Below are positions 11,801 through 23,044 of a stretch of DNA of 64,000 nucleotides, piece after piece. Source of the DNA: Dactylonectria macrodidyma (Eukaryota; Ascomycota; Sordariomycetes; Hypocreales; Nectriaceae); contig JAGMUV010000027.1 of assembly GCA_020744425.1 (NCBI GenBank), positions 620,001 through 684,000 of the forward strand, in the 5' to 3' direction. The notes under the pieces were generated by a model. The model worked only from the letters and a program-made list of their open reading frames with translations. It did no database searches and was not told the DNA's origin. Both the position numbers and the translations under genes were made by a program. The stretch's first letter is position 1. Every line of letters begins with the position of its first letter.

Positions 11801-12580
11801 CGATCCAAGTTCTACGATTTCTACAAACCGCTTAAGTTCGTCGTCTGTTGTCACCCGGATCTTGCCTGGCTGTATTGGTGCTGGCGCGATGTTTGGTAGC
11901 GTTGTGCTAAGAGTGAAGTGATCTGAGCTGGTGGCGAGGTGGTCCTCGATGTTGGCTTCCGCGAGAGGTACGTTCGTAAAGGTGAGGTCGATAGTGTTGC
12001 CGTGTGGGTTTGTGGGGACGTCTAAGGTGTTCAGTAGGCTGAGGTCGTTTTCGGATGCCCAATGGGCAATCTCGTGGCCGCGGTTCGTAGTCGGGCCTGT
12101 CTGCGAGGTGTGATGTCGAGCATTGAAGTCGCCTGCCACAAGGCAGCGATCGGGGATCGGCCATTGCAGCAGAGTGTCCAGCGCATCTCTTTCGTCGTTC
12201 TGGCGATAGAAGTTGACGATTATTGTATCGTTGACCGTAAGCCACAGAATATCACGGCTTATGTAGGGTCGGTTTTGGTCCGCTACGAGTTGGGAATCTC
12301 GGTGGACATATGTCATGACTCTGGGTCGAGTGCTATTGTTATCCCAGGCTTCAACCGGAGAGTAGGTGTCATATGCAGGGTGAGTCTTCGTGAGGCAACG
12401 AGAGTTTGCTATCGTTGTCCATGGTTCTTGGAGGAGAACGATGTCGTATCGTTCAGAGTCTGCCAATGCAAGGGCACAGTCGTGAACCGGAGGGACCTTG
12501 CCGACGTTGGCTTGAAAGACCCGGAGGGTCTTTTGACCGCATCTTCGAGCTCGTGGGCGCCTACTCGTGCCCGTGGTCAA
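8831..12580 (-). CDS. LINE ORF2: endonuclease, reverse transcriptase, RNase H
   Basis: One uninterrupted frame of 1249 residues. The N-terminal 230 residues form an APE-type endonuclease (LRVFQANVGK, LLQEPW, VAGDFNARHH, SSDHFTL). The centre is a reverse transcriptase with the catalytic box FGYADDTAIL. A type I RNase H follows (IVYSDGSLS, DAEATGALEGL, IPGHTDIPGNEQADKLAK), and the C-terminus has a Cys/His motif (CSCGRRKAPDHIFYC). All recognisable catalytic residues are present, so ORF2 looks functional. It overlaps the end of ORF1 by 20 nt, which suggests translation by reinitiation or frameshifting after ORF1. The start at 12580 is the ATG inside that overlap. Confidence 0.93.
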   Translation of the reverse strand: MTTGTSRRPRARRCGQKTLRVFQANVGKVPPVHDCALALADSERYDIVLLQEPWTTIANSRCLTKTHPAYDTYSPVEAWDNNSTRPRVMTYVHRDSQLVADQNRPYISRDILWLTVNDTIIVNFYRQNDERDALDTLLQWPIPDRCLVAGDFNARHHTSQTGPTTNRGHEIAHWASENDLSLLNTLDVPTNPHGNTIDLTFTNVPLAEANIEDHLATSSDHFTLSTTLPNIAPAPIQPGKIRVTTDDELKRFVEIVELGSAGIPATASSAPELDELASTLVNLLQSAAKAAGRPARKGARNAPWWTEECALAAAGYRAIRRLYPLGFNQEVQLAKREFHRVVRRAKRIYWRNLINSFSDSSSVFKAVRWLRSPGAFQPPPLQVDDVVYETQLDKANALRRATLERRTAEDDIQDPWIQVNPHRMIPFPQEISLEEAQDATLQTGNTSPGADNITVKLLTAVWHIIGTHVRRLFEGCLAIGHHPKPFRAAEVVMIAKSGRRDLTEPRAWRPISLLSCLGKGLERLVARRLAWACIHYGVLHPQQAGALPKRSATDLVAALVHDIEEVFALKKVATLVTMDIQGAFDTVLRNRLILRLREQGWPEHLARWAGSFMDDRSACVRYQDTTTPLSPLQCGLPQGSPVSPILFLLYTEPIYRLSNPQGRFGYADDTAILCTGDTVEETAAAASRSVEEMVRWGAANGISFDPKKTEVMHFSRSKLETTPSIRHGDVEKHPEAAMRWLGIWLDSNLSFRVHVEKWTAKAQAVAYHLRGLTNTIHGPLPSAVRSAVRACVEPVLLYGTEVWYPGATQPRWNQPSKDRPSGIRHLLRRMTDAIVHSMRAILPVWRTTPIAILHRESGIPPIAQLLEARRYRFSARLKSLDEAHPLAKRTLPPRQPTYHPLIKRKYQTLTESSFKTRLRRTNELLAPCPRPALMQKRFDKEQDTPLQTAAKEESAEAFLRWAETVGPTTLIVYSDGSLSSEGAASYGFAIHQKDLSIYDGSGRLGPAEVFDAEATGALEGLKAALNLPGSATRNIVVCLDNLAAATCLRGTPSDSSHDVFLKFQALATSHGATQVRWIPGHTDIPGNEQADKLAKAASSLPEPEGAQPTLAYLRKMARQKPKEAFEAWWATSAPEQYKRFNLKATTRCPPELSLPRAALHHLLAARSLHGDFAAYHERFNHEDARMTCSCGRRKAPDHIFYCRKVPRRCRMRLVPSPTVTVNLAIGRNFDKYTKVAKSSGFFEKICPRY

Positions 12581-14193
12581 GCGGGCGCGTGATCAAGACG
12601 ATGCGGCGCTTCCTTGGGGACCCGAGTCTTGGGTGCTCGGGTTCCTCCTCTGCCTCGGGGGTAGTGGCCACCATTATGCAAGACGGCGCTCTCGACGCGG
12701 CCGGACTGGTAGCCCGAGGGCTCGATTGTTCCAGCGACCCGGTGCTGTCTTGCTGTGGGCCGTTTTGCTGTAGGTCAGGTGCGTGCCGTTGCGCTTCTGC
12801 GTTGCGCTGGCGATATGTTTCAGCGCCCACAACTCGGACATGGTCCCTTTGTTCTTTGGTCAACCGGCGGAAAACGCCGTGTACCTTCTTCGGGCGAGCT
12901 GGGCATTCGGCGAAGTTGGCGCTGTGCGGGCCGAGGCAGTTGGCGCATTGCTCGGGGGCGGTACAGTCCCCGGAGTCGTGGCCGGCGGCCTTGCCGCAGC
13001 GTTTACACAGGGGGAGTCGATGGCAGGTACGTGACGGGTGGTAGTCCAAGCACACATTGCACTGCCTCGGCCGGTCGATTTTCTTGATGAACCTTGCTGG
13101 TCGGCTACCGAAGAGGCGCCAGTGTTTCTTAACTGGCTCCAGGAAGGATACAAGTAAAGTTTTCATCAAGGGGTTGTCGGGCTGGTGCCGCGCGGGCCGT
13201 ATGTTGATGGGCTTCAGCCCTGTCTGGATTTCAATTTCTCCGTTCACGGCAGCGTCGCTGTCCGCTTCGTTGCCGTAGAGGTCGGTCAGTTTGCAGGGGT
13301 AATCTGAGACCAGGTATGTAAACCATTCCTGCCTCGTCTCTATGGCGGTGGCCCCAAAGTCGGGTGCCCATTCGGACTGTCTCTGCACGAGGAGGTCGCG
13401 GGTGGTTATGTCGGCGGCAAGCACGGCCCATCCGGACCTGACTTGGAGTACCCGGGGGATCTTGCGCGGATCCACTCCGAGTTTCCGGGATATATGGGCC
13501 CGGATTGCGTTCGTTGTGGGCCCTAGCCGGAGCCTCGGCGTCCAGCCGGATGAAGACACGGAGGTCCTCTCGGGGTGGGGCACCCACGGACGGTTGTCCC
13601 TGGCGATGAGGGGGTTGTTGTTGTTGTTGACGGTGTCGGGGTTGGTGGGCGAGGGCGTTGTTTGCGTCCGGGGGGGAGGCCGCGACGGTGCTATAGGTAG
13701 GTACCGGAGCGGATTTGGCGTCGGTGAGCGCTTGATTCCAGGCGTCTAGGAAGCTATCGGCAAACTTTTGAGCGAATTCCCGTTCGGGCCCAGCGGTGAA
13801 TTGTTTCGCTGCTTCTTCAAATTTAGCGCAGAAGGCCTGAAATACCTTCAACTTGGCATTGTACTCCTCCACACGGTCGCGCGCGAGCTTGGTGGCTGCT
13901 TCAAAAATAGAGACTGGTTGCTGTTCAGTAGCCGGGGTAGGGTTAGGGGAGGGGTCAGGGTGGGCGAGCCGGGCTCCTTCTGTAACCGCAGCAGTAGAGA
14001 CGGCATTGAGAGGCGAAGACGGTGTTTGAGCCGTCCTCCCGAAGGCGGGCGGGACACCAACAGGTCCATTCACGACGGCGGGGCTGTTTTGCAAGAGGGC
14101 AGTGCGGGCTCCTCGGTTGAGATTGGCAGGAGTATGGATTCCCAGATCAAAAGGATCCGGAACAACGGACGGGCAGGAGGTGGCGGATGCCAT
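12561..14193 (-). pseudogene. LINE ORF1 (gag-like), frameshifted
   Basis: Two overlapping frames make up one gag-like protein. The first (from 14193) holds a Pro/Gln-rich N-terminus with a helical segment (FEAATKLARDRVEEYNAKL) and reaches REDLRVFIRLDAEAPARAHN. The second (to 12561) takes over with AIRAHISRKLGVDPRKIP and carries three Cys/His knuckles (CNVCLDYH, CKRCGKAAGHDSGDC, CANCLGPHSANFAEC) typical of RNA-binding LINE ORF1 proteins. The join lies at about 13515 and needs a one-base change, so this copy's ORF1 is probably dead unless the frame is shifted during translation. The stop lies inside the start region of ORF2. Confidence 0.8.
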
Positions 14194-15238
14194 CGCCGCC
14201 GCCGTAGGCTGCGCGAAGCGCAGGATTGTGGTTGTTGTGGTGCACTTGTTAAGGAAATTGGTGTAATTGGTGCTACTTTCTTAACATCTGCATGCCAAGA
14301 AAGTAAGGTGACAAAGGAAGGTGTTCCTGAGAGCCCTGGTATCCTCTAGCTCCAGTGGTATAGGGTAGGAAGGGATACTGCGAGCAATTGCTCCCACATG
14401 AGCGACAAGAACATCCCAAACAGATGCCGATTTTTCTGTAGAATGGAAGAAATGCAGACAAAAAATTAGTCCCTCTAGGTTTCTGTCGCCGAGGGCTTTC
14501 TATCGGTGCTAGTTTTTGTATGATCAGACCAATATTTCCGGCTTGGGGTCTCATGTCCATCTCACATCCTGAATTGTCTGTCCTGTATCAAACAACCGCC
14601 ATTTGAAGGTACAAGATCCGGGAAGACTTTGTCCGGATCCAAACCCAGGCCAAGAAAGAGGTTCCAACCGAACGATATCACTCTCCAAGTCTACAGTTAT
14701 GAGCATGGGCAGCTTCCTCTTTTTTTAAAAACATTTCCTTCTTTGGAGCGCCCAAAACGGGTGCCGGTATCCACTTTTAGCTACTCAAGCCAATCAAATT
14801 AGAAGGACTAGGCACTAGTGCCGTTTTAGAAAGAGTGTTATCAAAGCCTCTCCAGCTGTTGCATGGATTTTTCCTTTTCTGTTTTCGTATTGTCAAGGTA
14901 ACGGCCCGTTTACCAGCTGGCAGGCGGATATCTTTTTGAGTATGGTAGTCCTGAGTCAACCTTCCAGTTTCAAACCGCTTAGCACTATATTTTCACGATC
15001 ACTTGAAACACACAGAGATTCCTACCAGAATCTCGAATCGCAGCAACAGCACTTTGCTGTTTGAGGTCCAGGGTTGTGCTCACCGGGGCAAGTGACAGTC
15101 TCTTGTCCAATACTTAAGTACCTCATGAATAGCACAAACACCTGGTGCCTCGTAAGAAGTTCCCGTCGAAACAACCACCTTCTCATCCAACATCGCTTCT
15201 AGTTATCCTACACGACCAAACCACTCAATAACATCCAC
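14194..15238. other. Intergenic / LINE 5' flank
   Basis: Contains the undefined 5' leader of the LINE at the left and the 3' flank of the P450 gene at the right. No domain-bearing frame seen. Confidence 0.45.
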
Positions 15239-17004
15239 CTAGGCTTCCTTGAACCTCACCCAACACCCACCAACCAACTTCATCGTCGTACTCACCTCCT
15301 GAACCATCGGCCCATCATCCACTGCCTCCACCGTCTCAAACGTCTGCACCACCCTCGTCACCAAGTACAACATCTGCGTCAGCGCAAACTGCTGACCGAT
15401 ACAGATCCGCGGGCCTCCACTGAAGGGCAGATACTCCCACCTATTCCGCCAAGTCAGCCAGGGTAAAGAGCGTGGAGGATACGAGTGAGGCGGCTTACGT
15501 TGTTCGCAACTTCTCCCACCTTTCGGGGCGGAACTCATCTGCATCCTCCCCGAAGATGTCCTTGCGTCGGTGGAGACTGTAGAGTGACCAGCGACACCCA
15601 GTACCTTTGGGAACGAATAATGGCGATTGGCCATCTGGACCTCCGCCTTTAGGGAGTACGGTATCGGTGGCCGCGGCTCGGAGGTTGCTCGACACAGGAG
15701 CCCAGAGTCTCAAGGCTGTAGTCCATCAGTATCACACCCTCTTCAAACCTGTAGGGCGGTTTCATACTCTCTTTCAAGACCATATTCAAGTACTTCAACT
15801 CCTTCAGATTCTCCCACGTCGGCTTTCTCCCCTCCAAACTCCCAATCTCCGCCCTCAACTTCCCATACACATCCCCCCTCCCCGCCAACACCCAAAACAA
15901 CGAACTCATGGTACTCGCACTCGTATCTCGCCCACCCAAAATCATCGCCAGCAGCTGATCACGGATATACTCCTGCGACGCGCCCAATCCCAGCATCTCG
16001 TTCATAAACACATACGGTCGCTCCTTGACTTTCCTCTCTTTGAGGGCTTCTTCAACGTAGCGGTCGATGAAGCGCTTACATGTTGCAACGGAGCGGTCGA
16101 GTTTCTTGTCGGGAAGCAGAAACGCGATCCAGCCGAGGCGGGAGCGAGTGGATGCCGAGAGGAGGGCGTAGTCGAAGGATTGGGTGAAGTCGAGGGCTAC
16201 TTGGGTTGGTTTGACGAGGGTGTTGGTCGAGTATCCGAACCTGATTATCCCAAATCAGTACTCTCCCCATATCTTGGCCAGCTTCACTTACATAAAGTCT
16301 GACGAGACATCCATCGTAAACAAATACAACAACTCCTGCAAATCCACCTTCCCCCCATCCCTCGGAATCCTCCCCAAGAAGTTCTCAACATGCCTATCCG
16401 TACAGTCCAAATCCGCAATCTGATTCCTCACAAAACTCGGCCTAATCATCCCCCTCGCCATCTGCCACTCCCTCCCATTTACCGAGAAGATCCCCCTCGG
16501 CCCCACCGCCATGATCAGCGCCTTCTGTCGAACGCCCCCGATCGGCCACGTCTCGAACTGAGTCGACAGCAGCGCCTTGACGTTCTCCGGCTGGTTGGTC
16601 ATGAGGATCCAGGCGCCGATGTTTTGCACCCAGAAGGTGCTGCCGACGGTGTGGAAGAGGCGGTCCCAGACCTGGAGGATGGTGTGGGATTTGAGGGCGC
16701 GGGACATGGAGGTTATCCAGTCGGTGCCGAGGAGGGGGTCGCGATGGGGGTAGATTGGGGCGGGTTGGCATTTGTGAATGCGCATCTTGTGAAGATAGAT
16801 GTATTTGCTGCGTGAGGAGAGCGCAATGGGTGTGAGGAGGAGGGCGGTCCAAAATGGGAGTTGGAGGAGGACGGGAGGGGAGGATATGAGATGCTGGTTG
16901 GAGGAGTATCGCAGAATGAGGTGTCCGACGACGACGCAGAGTATGTAAATCCCGGCAGTGAGAACCAGGACAAGATGGAAGAGCTCCTTCACTATGCTCG
17001 ACAT
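15239..17004 (-). CDS. Cytochrome P450, CYP52-like microsomal monooxygenase
   Basis: Four exons (17004-16292, 16240-15768, 15715-15499, 15440-15239) join in frame to 534 residues; the three introns are 51, 52 and 58 bp with GT-AG ends. Two hydrophobic segments in the first 60 residues would anchor it in the endoplasmic reticulum. The I-helix motif is [14 protein letters not shown] (about residue 334), the ExxR motif reads KETLR across the second splice junction (about 395), the PERF-like motif is DEFRPERW, and the heme-binding loop is [12 protein letters not shown] (about 476), so all catalytic landmarks are present. The overall pattern is most like fungal CYP52/CYP539-type fatty-acid or alkane hydroxylases; substrate is inferred from family only. 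No biosynthetic partner genes lie next to it. Confidence 0.9.
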
Positions 17005-18143
17005 GATGGGCAGTTGTTAAACCCATCCATCTCACCTTATCTCAGAAGTGCGGGATTGATGACTTATATGCACCAAACCCCACAGTCAACCACCACCACC
17101 CATTCATTCACTCACTGCAACGCCCCTCCTTAGCCTCAACTCAAAAGAAATAGCAACAACCTAGCTCTCAGCCCCAAGCCATCCATCCCAATCACCAATC
17201 GCCTAAAACATCGCCGTCGATTGGACGAAACCTTGACCCGAGGTCTCGACCCCGGATTCCCCACACAAGCACATGCTTTCTCCGCAGTGACCGGAACGTT
17301 ACCTTGTTTCGTGCTATTGACAGGCAGTGTTTAGTGGCTTCCCGGCGTGAAAAGGGATGACGGGCTCAGAGCTCCAGCCTTTTGAAGCATCCGGGTGAGT
17401 GCCGGGGCGTCAATGTCTTGTGCGCCCCCAACGATGGCATTCGAGATTCGCTATTCAGAATGGCTTGCTTGCCCATGTGTACAGCCACAAGGGAGGATGC
17501 ATCTGCCGCATCCACTGCCGCGTTGGTGAGATGACGCGTTCTCGGGAAGTCTCACCGCCGCAAGCCGCGTGTCTCGGGTAAACGCCCACTAATTAAAACA
17601 CGCGGAAGGGAAATTCGTCGGGGTAGATGCAAAACAATGCAAGGAAGATGAAAAGAGAAAAAGTTGGTCGGTGGATCGAGATTGCGACGATGAAGACGCA
17701 AGCTTCTATTACATTAGTTAAAGGTTAGTTAAGGTAAAAACTACATTAAGATAGTTAAGATTGTTCTCTCTTGAGGTATATTCGTTTAATACTATAACAT
17801 TCATGATGAGAAAAGAAATACAAGGCCAACAGCTTAACTATCAGTTTAAAGATCTGATAATTATTTCTTCAGACATATTAAGAAGGTAAAGACATCTTTA
17901 TAAAGTACTCGAAGGTTTAATATAAAAACCGACTAAAGTATTAAACAGAAGAAAATTTAAGGAGGTATATATCTGTCCTCATCCCTATGGGTAAAGGAAT
18001 GATAAAGCTAGGTTATGCGCATGCAAAAACTACAGGCTTAAAAGTGGCAGCTATACTACGCAGTCACCTTAGGGTACTACCCAGGAGGTTTCACTCATTG
18101 TACTCCTGCACGATTTCAATATCCATTCCCCGGATACCATTTG
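17005..18143. other. Intergenic with AT-rich block
   Basis: No gene recognised. From about 17690 to 17960 the sequence becomes strongly AT-rich and rich in TpA, as expected for an old repeat decayed by RIP, but no source family can be read from it. Confidence 0.5.
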
Positions 18144-20921
18144 TCAGCGGCATGTATTCGCAGTCACCGTGCGGAGAATCTCTGGGTCGTTACTCATCAG
18201 CGTTGCTGCCGCAACTTCCGTGTCATTTGCCAGAAACATTTTCGGATAGACAGTCTCGCTGGCATAGACACAGATGATTGGGAAGTAAACGTTGCCTCCC
18301 AAATCACTCGCCACCACGTATGGGAGGTCGGAGGGCTCTTCAGAGCTCGAGTTGGTGAAGTCATCGATGACCAAGGCAAAGACCATCAACTGCGTAGTCT
18401 TCGGCATCTCATCAGGTTTATGAAGCCGCAGGCGCGAAACTCCAGATTCCAGAAGAGTATCGTGATATCCGTGGAGGAAGCGACCGTGCGAGTCTCCAAA
18501 GACGAAGACGCCCGACGGGTCTGTTGCGAACCAGCCCGACCACTCCTTTGCCTTATCCTCCTCGGGGACTTTGTTGTCCGCCACGGCATAGATATTCCCG
18601 TTGGGCGAGTAGCGAAGCCGGAAGGATGGCTCTTCATCGCGCGTAGTTATCTTGGACAAGATACCACCCTCAAACGTTATGGCGCCGATCCCGTTTGTCT
18701 CCTGTTGACGAGCTTCGATAAGCGGCAAGGGAGAGACCTCCTCGCGCTTCTGAAAGAAGGGGAAGCACCTGCTATCAACATCGATCGAACGTTGATCGAT
18801 GGTTTTGCTGAACCTATCAATATCGAAGACGTTCACTGCGGCTTCGTTGCTGAAGCCGACGGCAATTTCCAGCCCACGGCAGTCGTCTTCTCCAAAGCCT
18901 CCGGTGCCGTTTTCCAAGCTGAATGACGCTCCAACGCCGGCAGAGACGAATGCTTCTGGCCTTTCAATGAGTTCGACGGACTTATCAAACAATCCATTTC
19001 CCACATCGATGCCAACGCCAAGGGCACCCTCAAGGAAGAATGTTGTCGTAAGCGTGATTTCGCCCTCCACTTCAAAAAAGGGCGTAAGCTGAGGCGTAAA
19101 TCCATTGGCAAAAGAGCCGTCAGAATTGACCACGTCGATCCGGGCTCGGATAGCGGGCCAGTCGGCCTCCACCCCGGCGAGTAGCTGACCCTCGGCCTCG
19201 AGATTGAACTCGACACCTGCAGAGAGGTCGAATTTGGGCCCGAGAACAAAGACATTCGGAATGGCGAAAGGTTGCAACGGTATGGACGTGACCTGCTTCT
19301 TGAACTCCCTGGTCAATTCCAGGTTGGCCACAATGCCCAAGCCTAGGCCTGCGCCCAAACTTCCAGAAACCTCGACGAAGCCCTCTTGGAACTGGAGGCG
19401 AGACAGAACGAAGACAACCTTGCCACAGATATTGAAATCGCCTTCTACGCCGCATTCCACGCAGAACACCTCCAGTGACCCCGTTGCCTCGGTATCACCT
19501 GGGAGAGACTGGCCCTCGAAATCCGCGCTGAAGAGCTTGTAGCCCTCCCTATTGCTGAATGGCGTACGGACAATGTTCCCCAGTTCACTGGTGTCAAAGT
19601 CGATTTCTCTGTCCAAATCTCTTGTCGATGGTGGTAAAGTCGGCTAGTGCGTCGCCAACCTTTTTGGCCGTGTCGACAATCACTTCGCCCACCTTCTTGA
19701 GCGCCTCGCCGGTCTTTTGGACTGCCGTTTTGACAGCGGTGGCAACCTGAAGCAAGAGGCCATATGTTAGAGAGTGTCCTGTTGTGTTTCCCCTTGTGGG
19801 ATTTCCAATCACGTACCTTCTTCACTGCCTTTTTGACCCTGTCTCCAATTTTTCTCTTGGTGAGGTTTTCTGTGACGAGGTCAGGCAAGTCACTGCCTCC
19901 ATAGAAGTCCTCCAGCGTAATATTAAATTGTGCAAGCGTCCCATTGTTCAATGCGTCTGCGTCTATCTTCCCAATTTTGCTGTCGAGGTACTCGTCAAAG
20001 TCGGAATCTCCACTAGGATCCTTGAGAACTTCTCCGCTGAGGTCCTGAAGCACTCTGTCCGGCTCTGCCTTGTTTGCCTGAGCCGAGACATTGCCTTGGT
20101 TGAAGTTCTCAAATTCCACTTCGACCGGGTTGTCTTGACCAACCGTATCGCTTAAGGACACATCTTTGATCTTGCATGTGATGGTCATCGTCTGATCATC
20201 ACGTTCTTCGGATGTGGCTTGAACGAAGTATCGTTGCTGTGTCGCGTCGTAGATCTTGCAAGAGGCTTCCGGAGTGATGATAACATAGTCGCCCCATTTC
20301 GGACGGGAGATGTTATGCCAGTTGTGCCAAGCATAATCGTATGGATCCCATGAATCAAACTTCATTTTGATCCAACCAGCAGAAAGGTCGGACCAAACTT
20401 TCTCGAAGTAGTTGGAGTTCACTGTCTGTAGTGTCGGGAAGTCCGTGTCGTTCATGTTGACCCAAGCAAAAGGTTCATTGGCAGCAGGCCCTAGTCGGTG
20501 ATCATATTAGCGTTTGTCATTGGTTGAGGGCCTTATTTCAACATACTGGACCCCAAGGGAACTTCCTCTTTAGTATACAACATGCGGCATGACTTCTTCA
20601 GTTCTAGTTGGCTCAAGTCCGAAGCATCGAGGTCCCAGTCCCTATTAAGTGCGAGATCGGTGCCGGCTGGGGTTGGAGATGACCTAGTGATGGTGAAAGA
20701 GGTGCTTGTGTCTGTTCTGGTAGAGGAGTAGGTTTTATCTCTGCTGTCATCGCCATCGGTACCTGAACAAGGGGAGGGGGAGGCGTTGGCTTGGGGCAGA
20801 CGGCTGTTGTCTCGTCGATGGGGATTGCCGTAACCCTCGTTTGGTTATACATTGAACCTCCATGAGGAACTGACAGTACCAGGAGCGCACTCCCAAGCAA
20901 CACAATCAGCGAGGCTTTCAT
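18144..20921 (-). CDS. Secreted DUF7029/DUF7223 surface protein, one frameshift
   Basis: Starts at 20921 with a signal peptide (MKASLIVLLGSALLVLSVPHG) and a Ser/Thr/Pro-rich leader. Well-supported exons follow: a second ending at 20547, a third 20490-19817 and a fourth from 19746; introns 20546-20491 and 19816-19747 have clear GT-AG ends. The third exon fits the DUF7029 type (NDTDFPTLQTVNSNYF; YFVQATSEER). A helical linker (KTAVQKTGEALKKVGE) leads into a beta-rich C-terminus with paired cysteines (FCVECGVEG) and the DUF7223-like start TPFSNREGYKLFSADF. The frame breaks once at about 19615, at a TTT run: IDKRF must continue one base later as LDREIDFDTSELGN. This is either a pseudogenising indel or a sequencing error. 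The exact junction between exons 1 and 2 (about 20770-20690) is uncertain. Function of this fungal family is unknown; a cell-surface or extracellular role is inferred. Confidence 0.7.
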
Positions 20922-23044
20922 GGCCGTTGGTGTAAGTGCAGGTCGAGAGTCGAGAAATGGTAGCAGCACAAATTATATCAGAGAGCTTGAAGAAAGGCAA
21001 TAATGATATAGTTGGAAGGAAGAGAAAGCATAAAATTCAACTCGATGCTGAGAGTCTTGAAGGAGCCTTCATTGTGCGATTCTCGCAGTTCTTACTCGTT
21101 GTCTTCTAATGTATGAAGGCCTCTTTGCCGCGTCTGCGATTCCAACACAAGTTTGGTTCCTCACCCCGGCTAGACGCTGAAGCTTGATTTTACGGTTCAT
21201 TCAGTCCCCCAGGTAAGCTTACTGTTGCACCCCATCTGCACCAGCGCTGCGAAGTGACGGCAAACGGTGTTCAGAATCAGCGCAGGAGGCGTTATGTCGT
21301 GAGATGCGCCTCCACGATTGAAACCAATCACCCAAAAGCACCGCACACACCAGTGTTTCGTGGCTGCTTATTATTATATTTTGACTTTCACCTGGAAACT
21401 CTGTAATGAACACGGAAGGCGTAATCAAGAAAAAGGTGACTGAGAAGATAACCGAATGCAACGTCCCAGCCACGAAAGTTGCCTTGCCAAGACCAGTATG
21501 AGCAAGGATTCAAAGCTAATTGAATGAAATGGCGGCCCAAGCGTCGTATCGTATGTGCTGCTGAAATTTGGCCTGTCCGACAATATTAGACTATCTCGTT
21601 GGTGTCTTTTGCTCGAAGCGTGTGTACGTGCCTACCAATAAACCACCGGATGATGCATTCGTGACCAAGGGGAGCTTTCCCCGCGTCCCTACCAGCCGCG
21701 AAAAGGTAAAAAAGTGCATCTATGACGGAATTTACCTTGGGGCTACTGCAAGGACTCACCTTTGGGCATGCAATCGCGATCAGGTCCGATGAAGCACTTC
21801 GCTGGGGCTAAAAGGAAAAGGAAAAGGAACGGGGATGGGACAAATACATGTTCATGACGACACGCGTCCCGGGCCATTTTTTCCTCCTCTTTTCCTCATC
21901 CCTGGAGCCTTGATGTCACATTCAGAATATAAGCTAATATTGCACTACGCATTAGCGGAGTGCGCATTCCCTTTTGCCGTAGCTGGCAATGCGACACTTG
22001 ATCGCGGGGAAGCTCTCCGACTGGATCAATTGAGTTGGCCGGAACGTGAGCTTGGCGTTTTGCTGGTATGGTTTGCCTCTCATGGCTCAACGGGCTCGCG
22101 CTTGCTTGGGACGGACTCAACATCCTTGCCCGTCTGTATCACTTCCCACGTCGGGGCTGCATCATCAGGCTGGGCAGCCGGTTGGAAATCGCAAGGCAAA
22201 GGCTTGATAGCCATCCATCTAGATCCCTATCTTCCAAACGTACCGTTAGTGCTACGTGAGAGGACGTTCACAGAACTACATGAATATAGGATAACGCCAT
22301 CTGCAGTGCCTAGTTTTGAGGTCTAGACCTGACCTAATACATTACTCCATATCTACCTAGATTGCGCTACTACAGAGGCCAAGTTCTGATAAGAGAAAGC
22401 ATACGAAGGCCTGTGCAATTAAGGGACGATGCAAGCAGACCTACCGTAAGGCGCCGTTCGTATATGGCAGTATATGCACGACGAGGCGTACGCCTACGTG
22501 CGTTCTTAATTTAAGTACGTGAACGTGCGTCCCTACCGCCAACTTACGAAGTCTACTCGCATTGCTCTATCCGTATATGGTATGCTTAGCAGCGCATCTC
22601 TAAGCTTCCAGATTTTCACTATTGTAACCGCCTTGCTAGGCCATGCATAACGGCCATGGTTTTATTTGCCACTTGATCTCAGCCGAGGGGTAGGTTACGT
22701 TGGCTAAAAGCGCCACGCCTCGCTAAGCCCGGATGATGCAGTGTTTCTATTCGCAGCCAAGAGGCAGCTTGTGCATCAGCTGCTGCTCATAGAATTCTAC
22801 CCTTTGAGCTGTCAAAATGTCGTCAGTGGTTATCATACTCGACTATAATAGGCAGCGTTGGTCTCCGTCCAGCGGTTGCTGCATTGAAAGTCTTGCCACA
22901 TATCGCTGCTGCGCCAATGCACCTCCACATCATTCCCCTCCGACTCCTTATACATGATCAACCCCGTCACCTTTCCATACACAAGTGTTCTATAGAATAG
23001 GCAGTGAATTTTTCCATCCCGGCCGTATTACCGAAGCCACTACG
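20922..23044. other. Intergenic, no supported gene
   Basis: About 2.1 kb between divergent genes. A 163-codon frame at 21835-22326 has no recognisable domain and unremarkable composition. The right end is the promoter and leader of the acyl-CoA synthetase gene. Confidence 0.5.

Larger units (their letters stand above)
8430..14193 (-). mobile_element. Tad-like non-LTR retrotransposon (LINE)
   Basis: A minus-strand element of about 5.8 kb: gag-like ORF1 (14193-12561, frameshifted), ORF2 polyprotein (12580-8831), a 3' untranslated region of about 375 bp and a tetranucleotide tail. The endonuclease-RT-RNase H order with a two-ORF layout fits the Tad1 group of fungal LINEs. The 3' end is set by six TTTG repeats (CAAA on the element strand). 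The 5' end is not defined: I took the ORF1 start, but the untranslated leader must extend to the right. I could not find a matching target-site duplication by eye. Confidence 0.85.

Noticed and set aside
9000..13100. Many frames opposite the LINE coding strand
   Set aside because: They are shadows of the long GC-rich ORF2 and ORF1.
14340..14400. tRNA gene (A-box-like TAGCTCCAGTGGTATAGG)
   Set aside because: No matching B-box or cloverleaf can be formed downstream.
21835..22326. 163-codon plus-strand open frame as a gene
   Set aside because: No domain, no splice structure and no codon pattern distinguishing it from chance frames.
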